Below are positions 47,386 to 60,400 of a stretch of 64,000 bases of DNA, piece after piece; position 1 is the first letter of the stretch, and each line of letters starts with the position of its first letter. Under the pieces are notes generated by a model that was not told where the DNA came from, ran no database searches, and saw nothing but the letters and a program-made list of their open reading frames with translations. The translations under genes and the position numbers were made by a program. Location of the stretch: the NCBI GenBank assembly GCA_022818135.1, contig JAFMSR010000002.1:51254348-51318347 (forward strand), written 5' to 3'. The stretch is from Saxidomus purpurata (Eukaryota; Mollusca; Bivalvia; Venerida; Veneridae).

Positions 47386-47735
47386 TTATAGCTGCTCGCT
47401 CTCAGTTGCCGTTGAACAAAAAATTAAAAATGACATACTAATATATAGAATATAAAACTAAAGGCTAAAATGAACAATGAAAGAAAAAATGCAAAATTCG
47501 ATTGAAAATGCTGGATTTACGGCACCGACACACTATAATTTCTTTTATATATGAATTTCAAAAGCGTTTGCAACGCTTTATTATCTGGTAGTGTATTATT
47601 TTAAATCTACAGATTACTTTACTGGTATTTATACTGGGATTTTTTTATATGCCTATATGTTCTAAAATATGATATTTTCATACGTTTTGAAGAATTTTAT
47701 TTCTTAAAACAAATCTGAGAGCGATCAGCTTTTAA
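47386..47735. repeat. Family-B MITE, copy 7
   Basis: TTATAGCTGCTCGCTCTCAG to CTGAGAGCGATCAGCTTTTAA; the terminal tetranucleotide has decayed on the left. Confidence 0.8.
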
Positions 47736-47874
47736 AGTTAGATATGTTCACTCAAAATGTTACAATATTTAGAGCAAGAATTTCTCTAAAGACATGCAAA
47801 CTGTTTCTTGCTTCATAACTGAAACTCAATTCAACCATTTTTACTCAAATGTAAGTCTGGTTCCCTGTCGTACT

Positions 47875-48600
47875 GGCATGCTACAGTACGTCAGGCAAAG
47901 CACAATAATGGCGGCGCCCAGTATACTGTTTATAATAGTAAAAATGATAAAAGTATTGATTATTCAAAACTAATGGGCTAATTTGAAATAGTTATTGACA
48001 TAGCTTTAAGAGACGAAAGGTTTTTTGAATGCTCAATCTGTGAACGTTGTAAACGTTGAAAATGTTGAACCAGTAAGTGTACTATATTTCGGACAAGTCA
48101 CTTCAAGAAGACATTTCGGATATGACACTTTTTTATGGTATTTCTTTTCGCTATAGTCAAGCCTAAAAATGTTCAAATTTAAATATGAAAAGGAACCAAA
48201 AACAAAAAAAAAGAGAAAAACTGAGCGTCGCCGGTGCGATTAGAACCTCACCCGTAAAAGTAGAGCGCTGGTGACTTACCCACTGGCCTACGGTGAATGA
48301 TCTTAGTTTCTGCTAAGCTATAAATATTCAATTCCTATATAGAACAGCCGACTAAATATCCAATGAATATCTACCACGTCCGAAAACACGGCTATTCTTC
48401 TTGTTGGTTATTTCTCGTTATACTTTGCTGGTCAATCAAATATTAATAGCAATTTACATTGGGTTTGTATTGACAAATCACATACTGCAAGGTTTTTTGA
48501 ATGATCAACTCCTTCATAAAACCCCCTATTAACACAATGTAAAAAATTGATAGTGTGGGCGCCGCCATTATTGAGCTTCCTGTCCTGTACCGTATGGGTA
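47875..48600. repeat. Inverted CAATAATGGCGGCGCCCA repeats
   Basis: The 18-bp word at about 47909-47926 recurs inverted at about 48544-48561, each with weaker homology outward for 30 bp. They may be the ends of a 700-bp element with a SINE-like head inside. ATGGCGGC is also a YY1-type motif. Confidence 0.4.
48226..48300 (-). repeat. tRNA-derived SINE head
   Basis: Minus strand: an A-box-like TAGGCCAGTGGGTAAGTCAC is followed by the B-box-like GAGGTTCTAATCGCACCGG. Weak cloverleaf, so SINE-derived. Confidence 0.5.
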
Positions 48601-48959
48601 GGGGTAGGTAACACCAGAATACTCAAATGTTTGTTTTCTGTGTTCACTGAATACAAGATGATTTTTTTTAGGTAAAAAAACTGGGTAAAATCAGGGAAGT
48701 TTCTAACGCTCGGTCATATGGCCACGTAAACATCCAAAATCTTTCACGAAGTTACAGAATTTATATCTTTATTGCAAATAGTTTGTTGTCTGAAGAGTCC
48801 ATGTGAAATGATTCATATAATACTGGTATACTATACTGTACATATTTCAACATTCACATGGCTTGAATTAGTTTTATACTGATGTGGTTTAGGGTAATGT
48901 TAGGAATTCTTGCAACTCTTGGTAGTTCTACTTATATTACTACAGTAAATGATGTTGTT

Positions 48960-48983
48960 CGACGCCGCCAAAAGGCGGCGTCG
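48960..48983. repeat. GC-rich 10-bp hairpin
   Basis: CGACGCCGCC and GGCGGCGTCG are separated by AAAA. It stands out against AT-rich flanks and lies 47 bp left of the next TIR element; possibly a transposon end. Confidence 0.6.
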
Positions 48984-49030
48984 GGTATTTGGAATGCAAA
49001 ATAAATTTGATCCATGGACGCGAGTCTATT

Positions 49031-51432
49031 GGCCGGTTGCACAACACACGATTATCCAAGCGGCTATTATACCATAATAGTGAGTTATCGAACACGGAGT
49101 TAATCCTGAGTTATGTTCCGATTATCTTCGTTTGCTGGACGATTTTTTAAATACGACTTAAAATATCTGACGTTCGTGCAAACGAGTTATCTAATCTAGG
49201 CCTATACAAGCTGATGTTATACTTAATGTAGTGCTATTGGTAGGAATCTGTTAAAAACGACGTACAGTGTTTTTGCCATTTGAAAGAGAAATTGTGTAAG
49301 AAATGGTTGACACATACAATGATGTTGTAGAATAAGCCAAATAAAGCAAAAAAAGTATCTTACTTTAAGAATTTCCGAAAAACTGCGCGGACGTATCACA
49401 TCAGAATATAATTAAAATAAACATTTTTATTTTTAAATGATATTAATAATAATTATAGTAATGATAATTCATGATCATTAATAATAATATTAGCAATGAA
49501 TTAATGATAGTAACAGTGAATACATTTTATTTTTATTAATTATTATAATTTTTATATATCCAAAAAATTTTAAGCGGAAAGCGAATTTAGCCCAGTGACA
49601 TTTCTTATGAATAAATGTACTTTAAATATCTGCTGTGATCTGTTCATAAATATCATTGCGGAACAGCCAGCTCTAAACTGAAAGAACTTGTTGTGTTTTT
49701 AATTATTTCATTAATTTAAGTTTCTTGTAATGTAAATTATTAATGATATTTATTTTATTATTATTATTTATTAAAGTCTCATCAATGTACATTTTATCAC
49801 AGTACAAAATACATTGCATACAATATCAGTAAAACAAAAGTACATTGCCACTCATAATTGAGTTACAAGAGACTGTTAATATAGCATAATCTGTACACAA
49901 ATATCACAATTTACATTAAAACTCTAAAACTGACCAACAGTTGTTAATTATAACATATATTAAATCTCATCATACATCTTACAATATAATAGTAGACTAC
50001 ATTTGATACAATAAAACTATATTATATATTATCATTTTAAAATCTCATATTGATATGTGGAAACCGGGGAAAGTATATCAGATGATAGTGAACCTTATTA
50101 CCGCATTTTTGTAAATTTTAATTACACTTAATTAAATCCAATTCTGACCACTGGGTATTCAAAAAAGCGAATACCCAGCTAGATTCGAATACTCGACCAG
50201 CTGGGAGTTGGCTTATTCGAAGCTAACTTGGTATTGGCCGTACCTTATGCACAATCCCAACTCATAGCTGGCTGGATATTCGAGTTTAGCTAGGTATTCG
50301 TTGAACGTTTTTCGAACACCAAACCTCCAGCTGGCAGGTTATTTGAAGCTAGCTGGGTATTCGCAAAACGCATTTTTAGCGTATACCCAACTCCCAACTG
50401 GCTGGGTATTCCAATCTAGCTGGGTATTGGCCTTAACTTATGCAAAAACCAAACTCCTAGCTGGCTGATATTCAAATTGTTAATATTTATACCAAACAAT
50501 AATTGAAACAACCGCTTCCAGAGACAGTTACCCAAGGTGACGGATATTTCCATCTGAACAAAGTGGCTCGTGATAAATACTTTTTCTTTAATACCGTCTT
50601 GCACTATAAAGTAGATTTCTAAATGCAATCTTATCGAAATAATGCATTTTCATAATAAAAACAAACGATATTCAGATACATGTATATTGTGTCATATGCA
50701 GTCATGTTTTCTGTTTCGGACTTTCATGCATCGGCTTGCTTTCTTTTATTTCATCATTAAATGAAATATGGATGTAATTTAAACAGAATATATATTACAT
50801 TTTAAACAAAGTGAAAGCTTGAGGCTGGATCAAGGCACATGTCTGCCACATATAGATAACGCCGCATATATCTCACAAATAGCTATTTTCAACACATAAA
50901 GCACACGACTTACTGAGGCACGGACCGACGGACGGACAACGACAAAACTATACAAGGGATTAATAAGCGTTAGTTGCCATAAAAAGCAAAGGCATACCAG
51001 TCGTTGTATCACTAGCGGTATCTGCCATGTGCAATCCTGTGTTTTAAATCATATCAAAGGCGAAAAACACGCATACGGAAAAGCGGTATCTGATTCTAAC
51101 AAAAATATTCTTCTACAATATTGCTCGTATCTATAATAGCCATGTCTCTTCATAATTAATCTTAACACTAACTAGTCACGCATATATGAGTATATAATTT
51201 CCATGTTCAACGATAAATTGCCGTATAAACCACCCCACTAGCAGGTTTGGATAATCGCGCGTTTATCGGAATCAAAACCGTGAAAAATATGTTCCGGCAA
51301 CTCGATTATAATAAGCGGCGCTTATCAAATCAGTTGCTGAAAGATAGGTCGGTGTTCAATAAACCAGTGTTGTGCAACTGGCTTATTATAATCGAGGGTT
51401 AAGCGCCGATTATATTTGTTCAACAACCGGCC
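49031..51432. mobile_element. 2.4-kb element with GGCCGGTTG termini
   Basis: GGCCGGTTG (49031) and CAACCGGCC (51424-51432) are inverted ends. The subterminal zones contain repeated GATTATAATAAG-type words and GTTGCACAACAC in both orientations. No transposase recognised; the interior is AT-rich, with low-complexity ATTATTAAT at 49420-49560. Confidence 0.5.
50140..50470. repeat. Array of AGCTGGGTATTCGAA words
   Basis: At least eight copies of AGCTGGGTATTCG or its reverse complement CGAATACCCAGCT, spaced 25-60 bp, some joined by TTGGCCTTAACTTATGCA-like spacers. Able to form several hairpins. Confidence 0.75.
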
Positions 51433-52590
51433 ATATGGATAGTTTCGTAAAAAATTAAAATTAAACACGTAGTTTTTCTACATTCGAGGCGTCAATGACA
51501 TGAAATTTGATTTGTACACAAACTTCAAGAAAAGATAAGTAAATCAAAATCATGTCCGCAAACTAAACTCCTTAATACATGCAATAAAATAAGCAAAATA
51601 AAATGACAAGATGAAAATGACACTGAATAGATTTTTCAAAGAGTCGAAATGTAAATTAGTGCTTACAACTGTATGAATTCAATAAAAATAACCCGAGGTG
51701 TTATATTTTGTTCAATTTATTTAATTCATGTAAGTTATTTTGATAAAGAACAGCATTTACCGTTCTTATAAATAAAAAGAAATATAAATTTCGTTAACAG
51801 AAATCCATTCTCAGACTGTCGGACATGTTTAAAATGCGACTCACATTACGGTCTTATTGCGGTCCTATAACGGAAAGCGCAGCGGAAATGTTTTGATTTT
51901 TGTTAATAGATTCTTTATATAACTTGAAATATCTTCTAAAGTAATGTATGTTATTGTGATGTAAAGTTAGATTTTATGAATAAATGTAGTTACAACTGCT
52001 TCTGTGCGATACAAAGGGATACTAGTTAATATGCTGTTTGTCTTATATTTCAAATGATCATGAACGAATCCGTCTATGCAACTCCTGTAAAACATTCGCT
52101 CATTTCATGTAGATAACAGTGTATAAAAAACTATTTAATCACTTTACGGAGAACTTTTAAAATGGAGAAACATCTTATGTCTGCATTACTGTTTCGTCTT
52201 GTATTTATCTTACGAGCAGCGTAATTTTTGCCTTACGGTGGTCGTTGTGAATTGGAGTACTTAGCTGTTTTGTCAATTGTGAAACTTCTGATTTCCGATG
52301 TTTAGTGTATTGGAACTAAAATGGCGATATCTGAACAGTATATTAAACAGTTTATTCTTTTTCCAAGATGAGAATACATGTACTAGTCGGTTGTTAGCAA
52401 TTGAGTAGATTACAATGATCATTTATTGTTTGACCCAATTTGCCGACCAATCGAATCGCTCAGATTTTCAAATAAACGTCTTTTTTATTGAAAGTTAGTA
52501 CTGAAAATCACTTTATTAAGAGTTTGCTCTTAATTGGAAGCATTTTAGGACCGCCCACAATTCATGTCGGTAGCTATGCAAACACCAAGT
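51433..52590. other. Unannotated interval
   Basis: AT-rich. No supported gene, RNA or repeat. Confidence 0.45.
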
Positions 52591-52601
52591 TGGAGTTTTT
52601 G

Positions 52602-52678
52602 AAGTCAAATTTTAACAATTAAGAAACCCCAGTCGCTCGCTCCCTTAAAGGTTTTCTTAATTGTTAAAATTCGACTTA
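52602..52678. repeat. Fold-back hairpin with 27-bp arms
   Basis: AAGTCAAATTTTAACAATTA (then AGAAACC) pairs with GGTTTTCTTAATTGTTAAAA (then TTCGACTT), with a 21-base loop rich in CGCTC. One arm recurs at 44408. Confidence 0.75.
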
Positions 52679-52689
52679 ATAAACACCAA

Positions 52690-53920
52690 CGTATACTAAG
52701 ATTTCGAAATGTCATCTTATGTACATTCACCATAACACAGTAATAATATGACTGCTTTCAGTCTAGAATTGGGACATATAATCCTACTGTTTGGCAAATG
52801 AAGGTCTTGCTATGTCTTCAGACGAGCATAATTGTCTATCATATGGGAAATCCAGTGAGAGGTATGGGTTGTGACTCGCTACCTTACATGTCTTCGAATT
52901 CTGGTCTAGACAAGGGCATTTCTTAAGGGCAACATTTTTAGAATGAGCAAAGGGAGAGTTCCGTTTCTTTGTCACTGCAGTTCCCCTCAATGTCAATTTA
53001 TGCCCTTCAGTCCTATAGATTTTATCCCGCATGGACGGAAGGATGGGATGATGGACACAGGGCGGACAAGATAGTTACAAAAACCATAGAAACAGGAAAG
53101 CTATTGTAACATTTATCAAACGAGTCACAAGACAAATACATGTGTAGATTGTTAACTTTATTTTACAGTTCTTAACATTCAAAACAAGACTCGCAATCAT
53201 TCATACAACAAAACAATGATACAGGAACAAAACCACTTCAAATTCTGGGGTGAAACGATTCCTCTAACGCCGCACAAGAACTCTGAAAATAAAGGATCAA
53301 ACTTGAACCCGTTTTCAAACCACATTGCAATCTCGTAAATACTAGACCCTACAAAATCTTGTTTCGGGCAGAGCGCTTTGTTGTGATATACGAGTACATT
53401 TGGTGTGGAGTTTTAAATACGTTTTATGCACGATATGCTTTGCACAGCACTGCCAATCCAATAAGAAATATTTGTTTATGTGTAGGTTGTGGAGCGATTG
53501 CTTAAAGCGCATTAACAGAGACAAGACATTTTGGACAAGAAACCAATAAACCATTCACTTTTAAAACCAGTCTGTTTCCAGGTGGTGTATTATCTTGAAT
53601 AATGTCAAATATTTGAAGCTTTGTTTTGAACAATTTTTTAAAAAAAAAACATCGAGTAATATTTCTAAATCGAGGAATGAAAGAAAGTTCCGGTTAGGAA
53701 AGTTCAAATTATCAAGGTATTGTAGTGTACCATTGTGTACATTTTTACCTTCAAATGTTCATTTCCATGAAGCCAAGCCTTCGTAAAGCCTCTTCAAGTA
53801 AATTCCAGTCTTCAGGTCCTGGAAAATGAAAGATACTGAATGTAATACAGAAAATGGTTACTGCTGCTATGTGTATCATGTTACTTCTTTACTCACGAGT
53901 CGTTCCGACTGAAAGCAACA
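52690..53920. other. Unannotated interval 3' of the 418-residue gene
   Basis: A minus ORF (52784-53032) contains KKCPCLDQNSKTCK but has no supporting splice sites; the nearby GGACGGAAGG-type words suggest repeat-derived DNA. Confidence 0.4.
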
Positions 53921-53924
53921 AAGC

Positions 53925-54118
53925 TGGGGAGCGGTGTTGTAGAAGTTCAGATGTGTGACGTTTATCTCGGAGGTTGCCGGTTCGAGCCCCAATAGGTCAC
54001 GACCGTACCTCCTTGTATGAAATCAGGACTGGTTTTTCAAGGAATCAGTATCGGAAAGTTACTCGATAAGCTAGAAGCTTCCTTCACAACCGAGTTTAAA
54101 TATATTAGTATAAACTAA
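53925..54118 (+). repeat. tRNA-derived SINE with conserved tail
   Basis: B-box GCCGGTTCGAGCCCC at about 53977, with an A-box-like stretch 45 bp upstream, then a tail with GAAATCAGGACTGGTTTTTC and CAGTATCGGAAAGTTACTCG. Body ends near ATTAGTATAAACTAAAC. Confidence 0.7.
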
Positions 54119-54281
54119 ACTAAGCTTCAGTTCTGTAAACAATTTGAATGAGTACTAGTAGCCAGTTCTATTTGGCAACCGCCTAGAATAGTCAACAGTA
54201 ACGTACGCCCGTTTACATTTTACTTAAACGGTCATCAATGTTCTGGAGACGAAGAGCTTACAATTTTATTCAGTTTGGCCC

Positions 54282-54300
54282 CTGTGACCTTGACCTTGGA
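54282..54300 (-). repeat. Isolated AAGGTCAAGGTCA fragment
   Basis: Reverse complement of the AAGGTCAAGGTCACAG word that recurs in the tandem units of 16197-17245; an isolated relic. Confidence 0.4.
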
Positions 54301-54453
54301 CTATGATTATAGTGATTTATTATAAAAACTTTTGCCTAGTGTGCGTAAACGAGCCATTTCTTTAGATTGAATGTATGTTTTACTATGATAAAGTTTTTAT
54401 TTTGCTATAAATCTAGATCAGTTTTAACGTTTTGAAAAAATAATCGGCCAGTT

Positions 54454-57400
54454 CTAAATTCTGGTAAATTTACTCGTTTCATACAATAGGAGTAGCATCG
54501 TGAAGACAACAGACACAAAGTTTAACTTGATCTTATAAACAGTGACTAAAGTTTTTTCAAAAAGCTTACTCAATGCTTCTTTAAGCAGCTTCTCCACATC
54601 AACGATGTTCATAGAATAAAGAGCGTTCTCGTACTCGGTAAACCCCTCCACAATACCGTCTATGGCCCCTTTTACTGCTTCACAAACTACATGCAAATTG
54701 GAGTTAGCCTCAAAGTTGGGAATATATGCCGGCATCGTCATGTTAACGTACATGTACAGGAAGTCAACTACTCTCGGACAAACACGCTCCGACTCGATCA
54801 TACCAAAGCTATAAAGAAAAAGTATAAATATTTAAAGACATTTTTTGACCTTCAAAGAATGACCTTTTGATCAGTTGATCACGAGTTCGGCTTGTAAGAA
54901 CAGACATTACAAATACGGTAAGAATAGCCCGTAAGTGAAACGTGTAAGGTGTTGGTACGGATAAATATACTGTGATGTGAAGGTCAAGTGTCTGATATTG
55001 ACGACACTGAAATATATGACGTTTATTTTCCTTTAGGCGAGCGCCGTCGCTGTACATTGGTCGGCGGCGGAACTTAAAGATAGTTTTTCTAAGGCTTGCT
55101 TTGCATAACTTATCTTTAGAGTTTGAAAACTTTTAAAATTGTATCCTCGATTGCCACCGCTTATAAAAGCCGTACATGCATTTTTTGATATCCTAATAAA
55201 TCTGTAACTTACACATCCCTAAATCTCCAAACCATTCTCTTATGATTTTCAATAACTTCTTCAGAATTAGGACATCTAACATCCCACATAGTGTTCCGTA
55301 CAACGTTTTTCAGCTCCATGTCTCTATTATATGACATGTCAGGTGGGCTGTACCAGAAGTAGTTGAGCAACCCGGCGTACAAGTGATGTGATGCGAATGC
55401 TACATCTGAAAAATTAAATGTCACATTAGTGTATAGGCACCTTTTGAAATGCTAGTGTTATTGATTTACGCTCTGAATTATTAGTGGGAGAGAGGGGTGG
55501 GGGTGTTTCTTACTACTTGGTGAAAAGGTTAAACCCTTTGTCTATTGGTTCTTGAGGGACATACCCTATAACTGATGCCAAACTAAATAACCTCCAAAAC
55601 AATTAATAGAATCTTTGGAATTATTTTAACTTTATCTAAAAGTTTCAACTATACATTCCAGTCATTATCGATAAAATTATGCTGCAGTACCGTAAACCAT
55701 TGAATAATCTATGCAGAGTTGTTGTACAATTAATTGTTACAGAAAACCTTTTTATTGATTGTGGAAGGAGGAATTTTTCGCCATAGGTTCTTCTTTAAAA
55801 ATGTATTCATTTATCATTATATGATCTATGTTACGAGAATATAATCTGCTAGATGTAGGGAGTGCCCCTTTAATGCATTTTGCACGTGATTTTCTGACCG
55901 TTCAGAATCGGGGTTTGGTGTATATTCGGGCGCGGTACAAATGCATTGGCGTCATTTCAATTGGTGAAAAAGTTTCACGGTGTTCTGGTACTTATAATGT
56001 TTACTGTTAGTTGAAAACCTTACATTTGAATCTGGAGCAGTATCATGCTGTAGCGGGAATACTAAATTCGATAGGGCGGAGTTTATAAAAATGTAAAATC
56101 TTCCAAGGCTTCACTAGATATGTGACACAATTCAAATTTGTGAACAAAAATAAGTTAAACGTTTAACACAATGGTTGTATCTAGGTAAGTTTTTGATTAA
56201 AGAGGCCCCCTAAAACTGCTTGACATTAAATGAATTAAAAGTTGAATATGACCTTACTTTTTTGAATCTATAGCATTACCGAGTAGTGAATATGTCGCAG
56301 TAATGCGAATGGAATACTCATGCAAATTGCAATTAAGAGGTGTGATAGCGAGTTATATACAGAAGGGCTGTAATGGGTGTGCAAAATTTCCTTCCAAGAC
56401 CTTCTTAAAGTTGCAGCTTGGTAATTTAAATTCGTTGAACACATTGCTTATGCATGGAGAATTAAATCTAAAGATTAGTGAATACCCTTTAAAGTAAAGA
56501 AAACATAACAAGAACTGGGCTTAAAGAATCCTCCATCATTTTAAACAAAACATTTTTACATTAAACATTTTAAACATATCAGAAAACTTCATACCTCTGA
56601 GTCCTAATCCCACAAGATATTCGATTGTCTCATTAAAAATGAATCCATGAAATTCCTCGACAAATCTTTTAGCGATGTCGTCTGCGTAAGATTGAAACTT
56701 TGGATCCAAGAGAGGCACAATATCTCTGAAGAATTGATACAAAGATTCGTCTTCCTTCTGCATAAAGTCATTCTTCAAGCGCATCAGCGATTCTGAAGTG
56801 CAAATAAAATAATGATTTCGCGATATATACCGTTGAAATGACTGATGTGTGATCTAACAAGTGCAATGCGTTTGTAGAACTGAGAACAATGCGTGTATAA
56901 TTTCTTAGCATGAAAATAGTTGCTGTATATTTCGAGTATTATGAAGATTGCTGTGTTGCACTTAATTATTAAGGACAAAAGTTTGTCCGGTATAATTAAA
57001 GAAAACAAAAATGAATTGGTGTTTGTTCATAATTATAAAAGCATAACAATATCATCATTTTCTAATCAATTTACACTTTTCAATGTTGTGACGTCGTAGA
57101 AGTTCGTCGGCGTTTAACGCACGTGCACTGGTGTATGCTCGGAGCAGCCGACGTTTAGAAACGCGCATTTTTTGCTATCTTGAAAGCTTCGTAATAACAA
57201 CATATGTGGAGTATTTGTCTAATTTTTAACGTCTTTAAATAGGACTATCCAATGGTAACTAAAATCACCTGAAATTTTTGTAATTATGAAGATTGCCATG
57301 TACATAAGTAATAAATCTGGTTTGCCGTCACGGTTGATTGCGTTTTAGAATAGAATTCTAACACCTTGTGTAGCAAGTAGTCTCAAAAAAAAATGAAAAA

Positions 57401-60400
57401 AAATTTAAAGCAATGTACAATTAAAATTAATTAAACAATTTTAAACCGGACAGAACTTTTGTCCTTAAGTTAGATAATAAAATTTACATGCATTTAAGAA
57501 TTGAATGCGTTTTTTGCATGTCATCGAGGTATGAACTGTCAGAAGTTTTACACCTAATTTGCATAAACACCAAAAAATGGGCAAGTCTATGTTGTTGCCG
57601 GTGTCGGTCATTTTGTTTTTAATTTTGCAGACATTCAGCATCAATGCTCTCATGGATTATAAATCCAATAAATGAATCGTTTAGAAAACAAACTGATTTT
57701 ATGAATGAAAAAGTAGCTAGTCGTAATTACTAATGAGACGCTATGAATACGCACCTGCTTTATGGTGTAATGAAAAGCGGGCGCTGGGGCAGAAATAACC
57801 AATCAGAAAAGAGATTTTGTGTTAACTGATTGCAAGTTGTAATTATATGGTTATGAATCACGATTTTTCCAGTTGTACAAAATTAAATTGTTTTAGCTCG
57901 AGTGCTGCTAGGAAGGCTTAAGAGTTACATGCGTTGGATGTGACGTATTAAGAGCTATCTTACAGATGCTACTTTTACAATTGTTGCATTTATGATCAAC
58001 GCAGTGTTAAGACTTGCCACCTCGATGGAGCTGTACGTGCCATTTATTGACGAAATGTAGCAGTTACTTCCTGTGGCAAGTGCCAAAAGCGATCTGTTTA
58101 AATTGTTTTGATAACCCTAGTTGCTAAGGCAGAATAACTGGACTATAGCAGGGTAAAGTTAACTCACTGATAATTCCCATATCCAAAACGGCAGCCGGGC
58201 ATTTCATTCTCTCCATCAAAATTGGTTTGATCAATGTTCGTGTAGCCAGGACGGCAACGTCTTCCGGGTCGGAATCGAGCATCTTGTAAATTTTATGAAG
58301 GTTTCTCACCAAGTCTTTCATGTCGCATTCTGGGAGTTCAAAGTGATCTGAAATATATGGAGGAAAACACTACTCAAAATACCCTTGGGCTTCTTAATGT
58401 TTACAATGGCATGGCACATCTTTCAGTTTAAAGAGTACAATTCACTGTTGAAATAGTACTCTAAGTAAAAAACTATACGCAAGGTTACCGTAAAGGTTAA
58501 AGTCCAAGAATCACGATCAGCTAGCTACCTTGGTGTGACATGTACATGCATATTAAAAAACGGGCGGACGCTCGGGCATTAGTCGGCTATAAAAAGCCTT
58601 TAAAGCTAAAAAAAAAAGCTTTACAGATATTAAAGATCACTTACTCGATTCCCTTGTTCATTCTGGTTGTGAACTTGATAATGTGCGAAAAGCTAAACAG
58701 CCTAGAAACTAATTGGTTTTTTTAAATGAAAAACTTTACACATTTATTATACAAATATTTAACACAATAACAAGTTTCACTCTGACTCTAAAAGACAAAT
58801 AACAAAAGGGAAAATAGGCCTAAAGTTAGTCATTTACATGCATAAAAGGGAGATAACTAGTGAAAACAGTTTATCAAAAATCAAAATTGGTGTCAAGACA
58901 AAATCTCTTTTGCTGTCGTTGAAAACAAGTCAAGACTAGAAAACTGAACAAGTTTTTAAAACACAAAGCAAGTGGAGACTCCACAGTTTCAAATTCTTAA
59001 ATACCTCCTTGAATTGAATATATGGGGGAATTTATGACCTAAATCTGAAAGCTCCTGTACATTTTTAATTTTGTTTTGATAAACTCATGCAAATAAAGTT
59101 AAACCTTTAAAGATTAATTTCACCTTAGCAGTTTTTTTCATGTCATGCATAGTAAATGCCATTATAAACCTGTAAAGTTTTCATGTTGGATCAGTATACT
59201 TTGCCTACAAATAAACCTTAAAAATGAAATTGAAATTGGAAGCGTAAATAGGTGATCGGAGTACCATGAACGTTCTCGACAGTAAAACAAAACTGAAAGA
59301 TATTTTTGAATTCCAAACCACTCTTCCATGATCACACTAGTAACGGGAAATGCTACATATGCATGAGGCTCACAAGTACAATCACGTAGATGTTACATTT
59401 TTAAGTGGCATTTTGTGTTGTACATGTACAAAATATATGAGGAAAAGGACAGAACAGTAGAGTCCCACAAAACGATTTTTTCTTGTTGAAGAGAAACGAT
59501 AGCGTCTGAACTATTTAGCAAGATTTAATAACGCTTACCTATCATTTCTTCAGCTTTCATCGGTTCTTCCTCCCTGTATTCAAAATATTGTACGATCAGA
59601 CGTGTCAGATAATGGCTTCCTGGAAACAGAAATGCTTCTTCAAGACCTTCAAATGGCTTATAAGACCAGTGATCGGGTGGTGATGTGTTCATTTCATTAT
59701 TTGGTTCGCCAAACCCAGATGGTGCTGGCGAAGAATTCTCGATCCGGGCAATCCGGACCTCTGGTGGTGAAACTTTGTACCTTTTCAACAAGTCTAGTAG
59801 CCCGGGATTATCCCATCGTTTACCTGGAATAATAAATAACGTATTATGCGACGTTATTGTGATTTGTATTAACTGCATAAAACATTGTTCAAGGAAATAT
59901 ATAATTTATATGCATTCATAAATGTTAAAAGTTGCTAGTGACGGAAAGAAATTCTATAAGGGTGTCAAGACATGTATATTTTGCATCGCAACTTACATTT
60001 GTATAAGCTCTCCATTGGCATATTAGGCTACGCAATGCTGTGCAACATTAATGTAAAACATCTGAGAAAGTAACGACACCAGTATTAAACTGCTCAACTT
60101 TCGCAATCATGGAAAATTTATCATACAAAGATTGAGACTTGCGTACATGTATGCCTTGCATGCCAACGTTTCTTCGATTAAATTTTGACGAAACGGGATT
60201 TATCATGATACTGTTAGCGCCACGGTTTCATGGTGGTTCTGTGAGTGAGGAGATAAAGTTAAATTGTATTTAAATATTGCAGCACGTAAGTCGACCCTTT
60301 TAACATCCATCTAAAGAAGTGCGTCTAATTAAAAGAATGCTTTGAATCTTTATCGGATATTTTAGAAATGATAAACGTGTCCCTGTATTTTGTCGTTCAA

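Noticed and set aside
53925..54000. Possible tRNA gene
   Set aside because: Only the B-box is convincing; arms do not pair and a conserved non-tRNA tail follows, so it is a SINE.
59602..59921. Two plus-strand ORFs opposite exon 2 of the 418-residue gene
   Set aside because: Antisense shadows of the coding exon.
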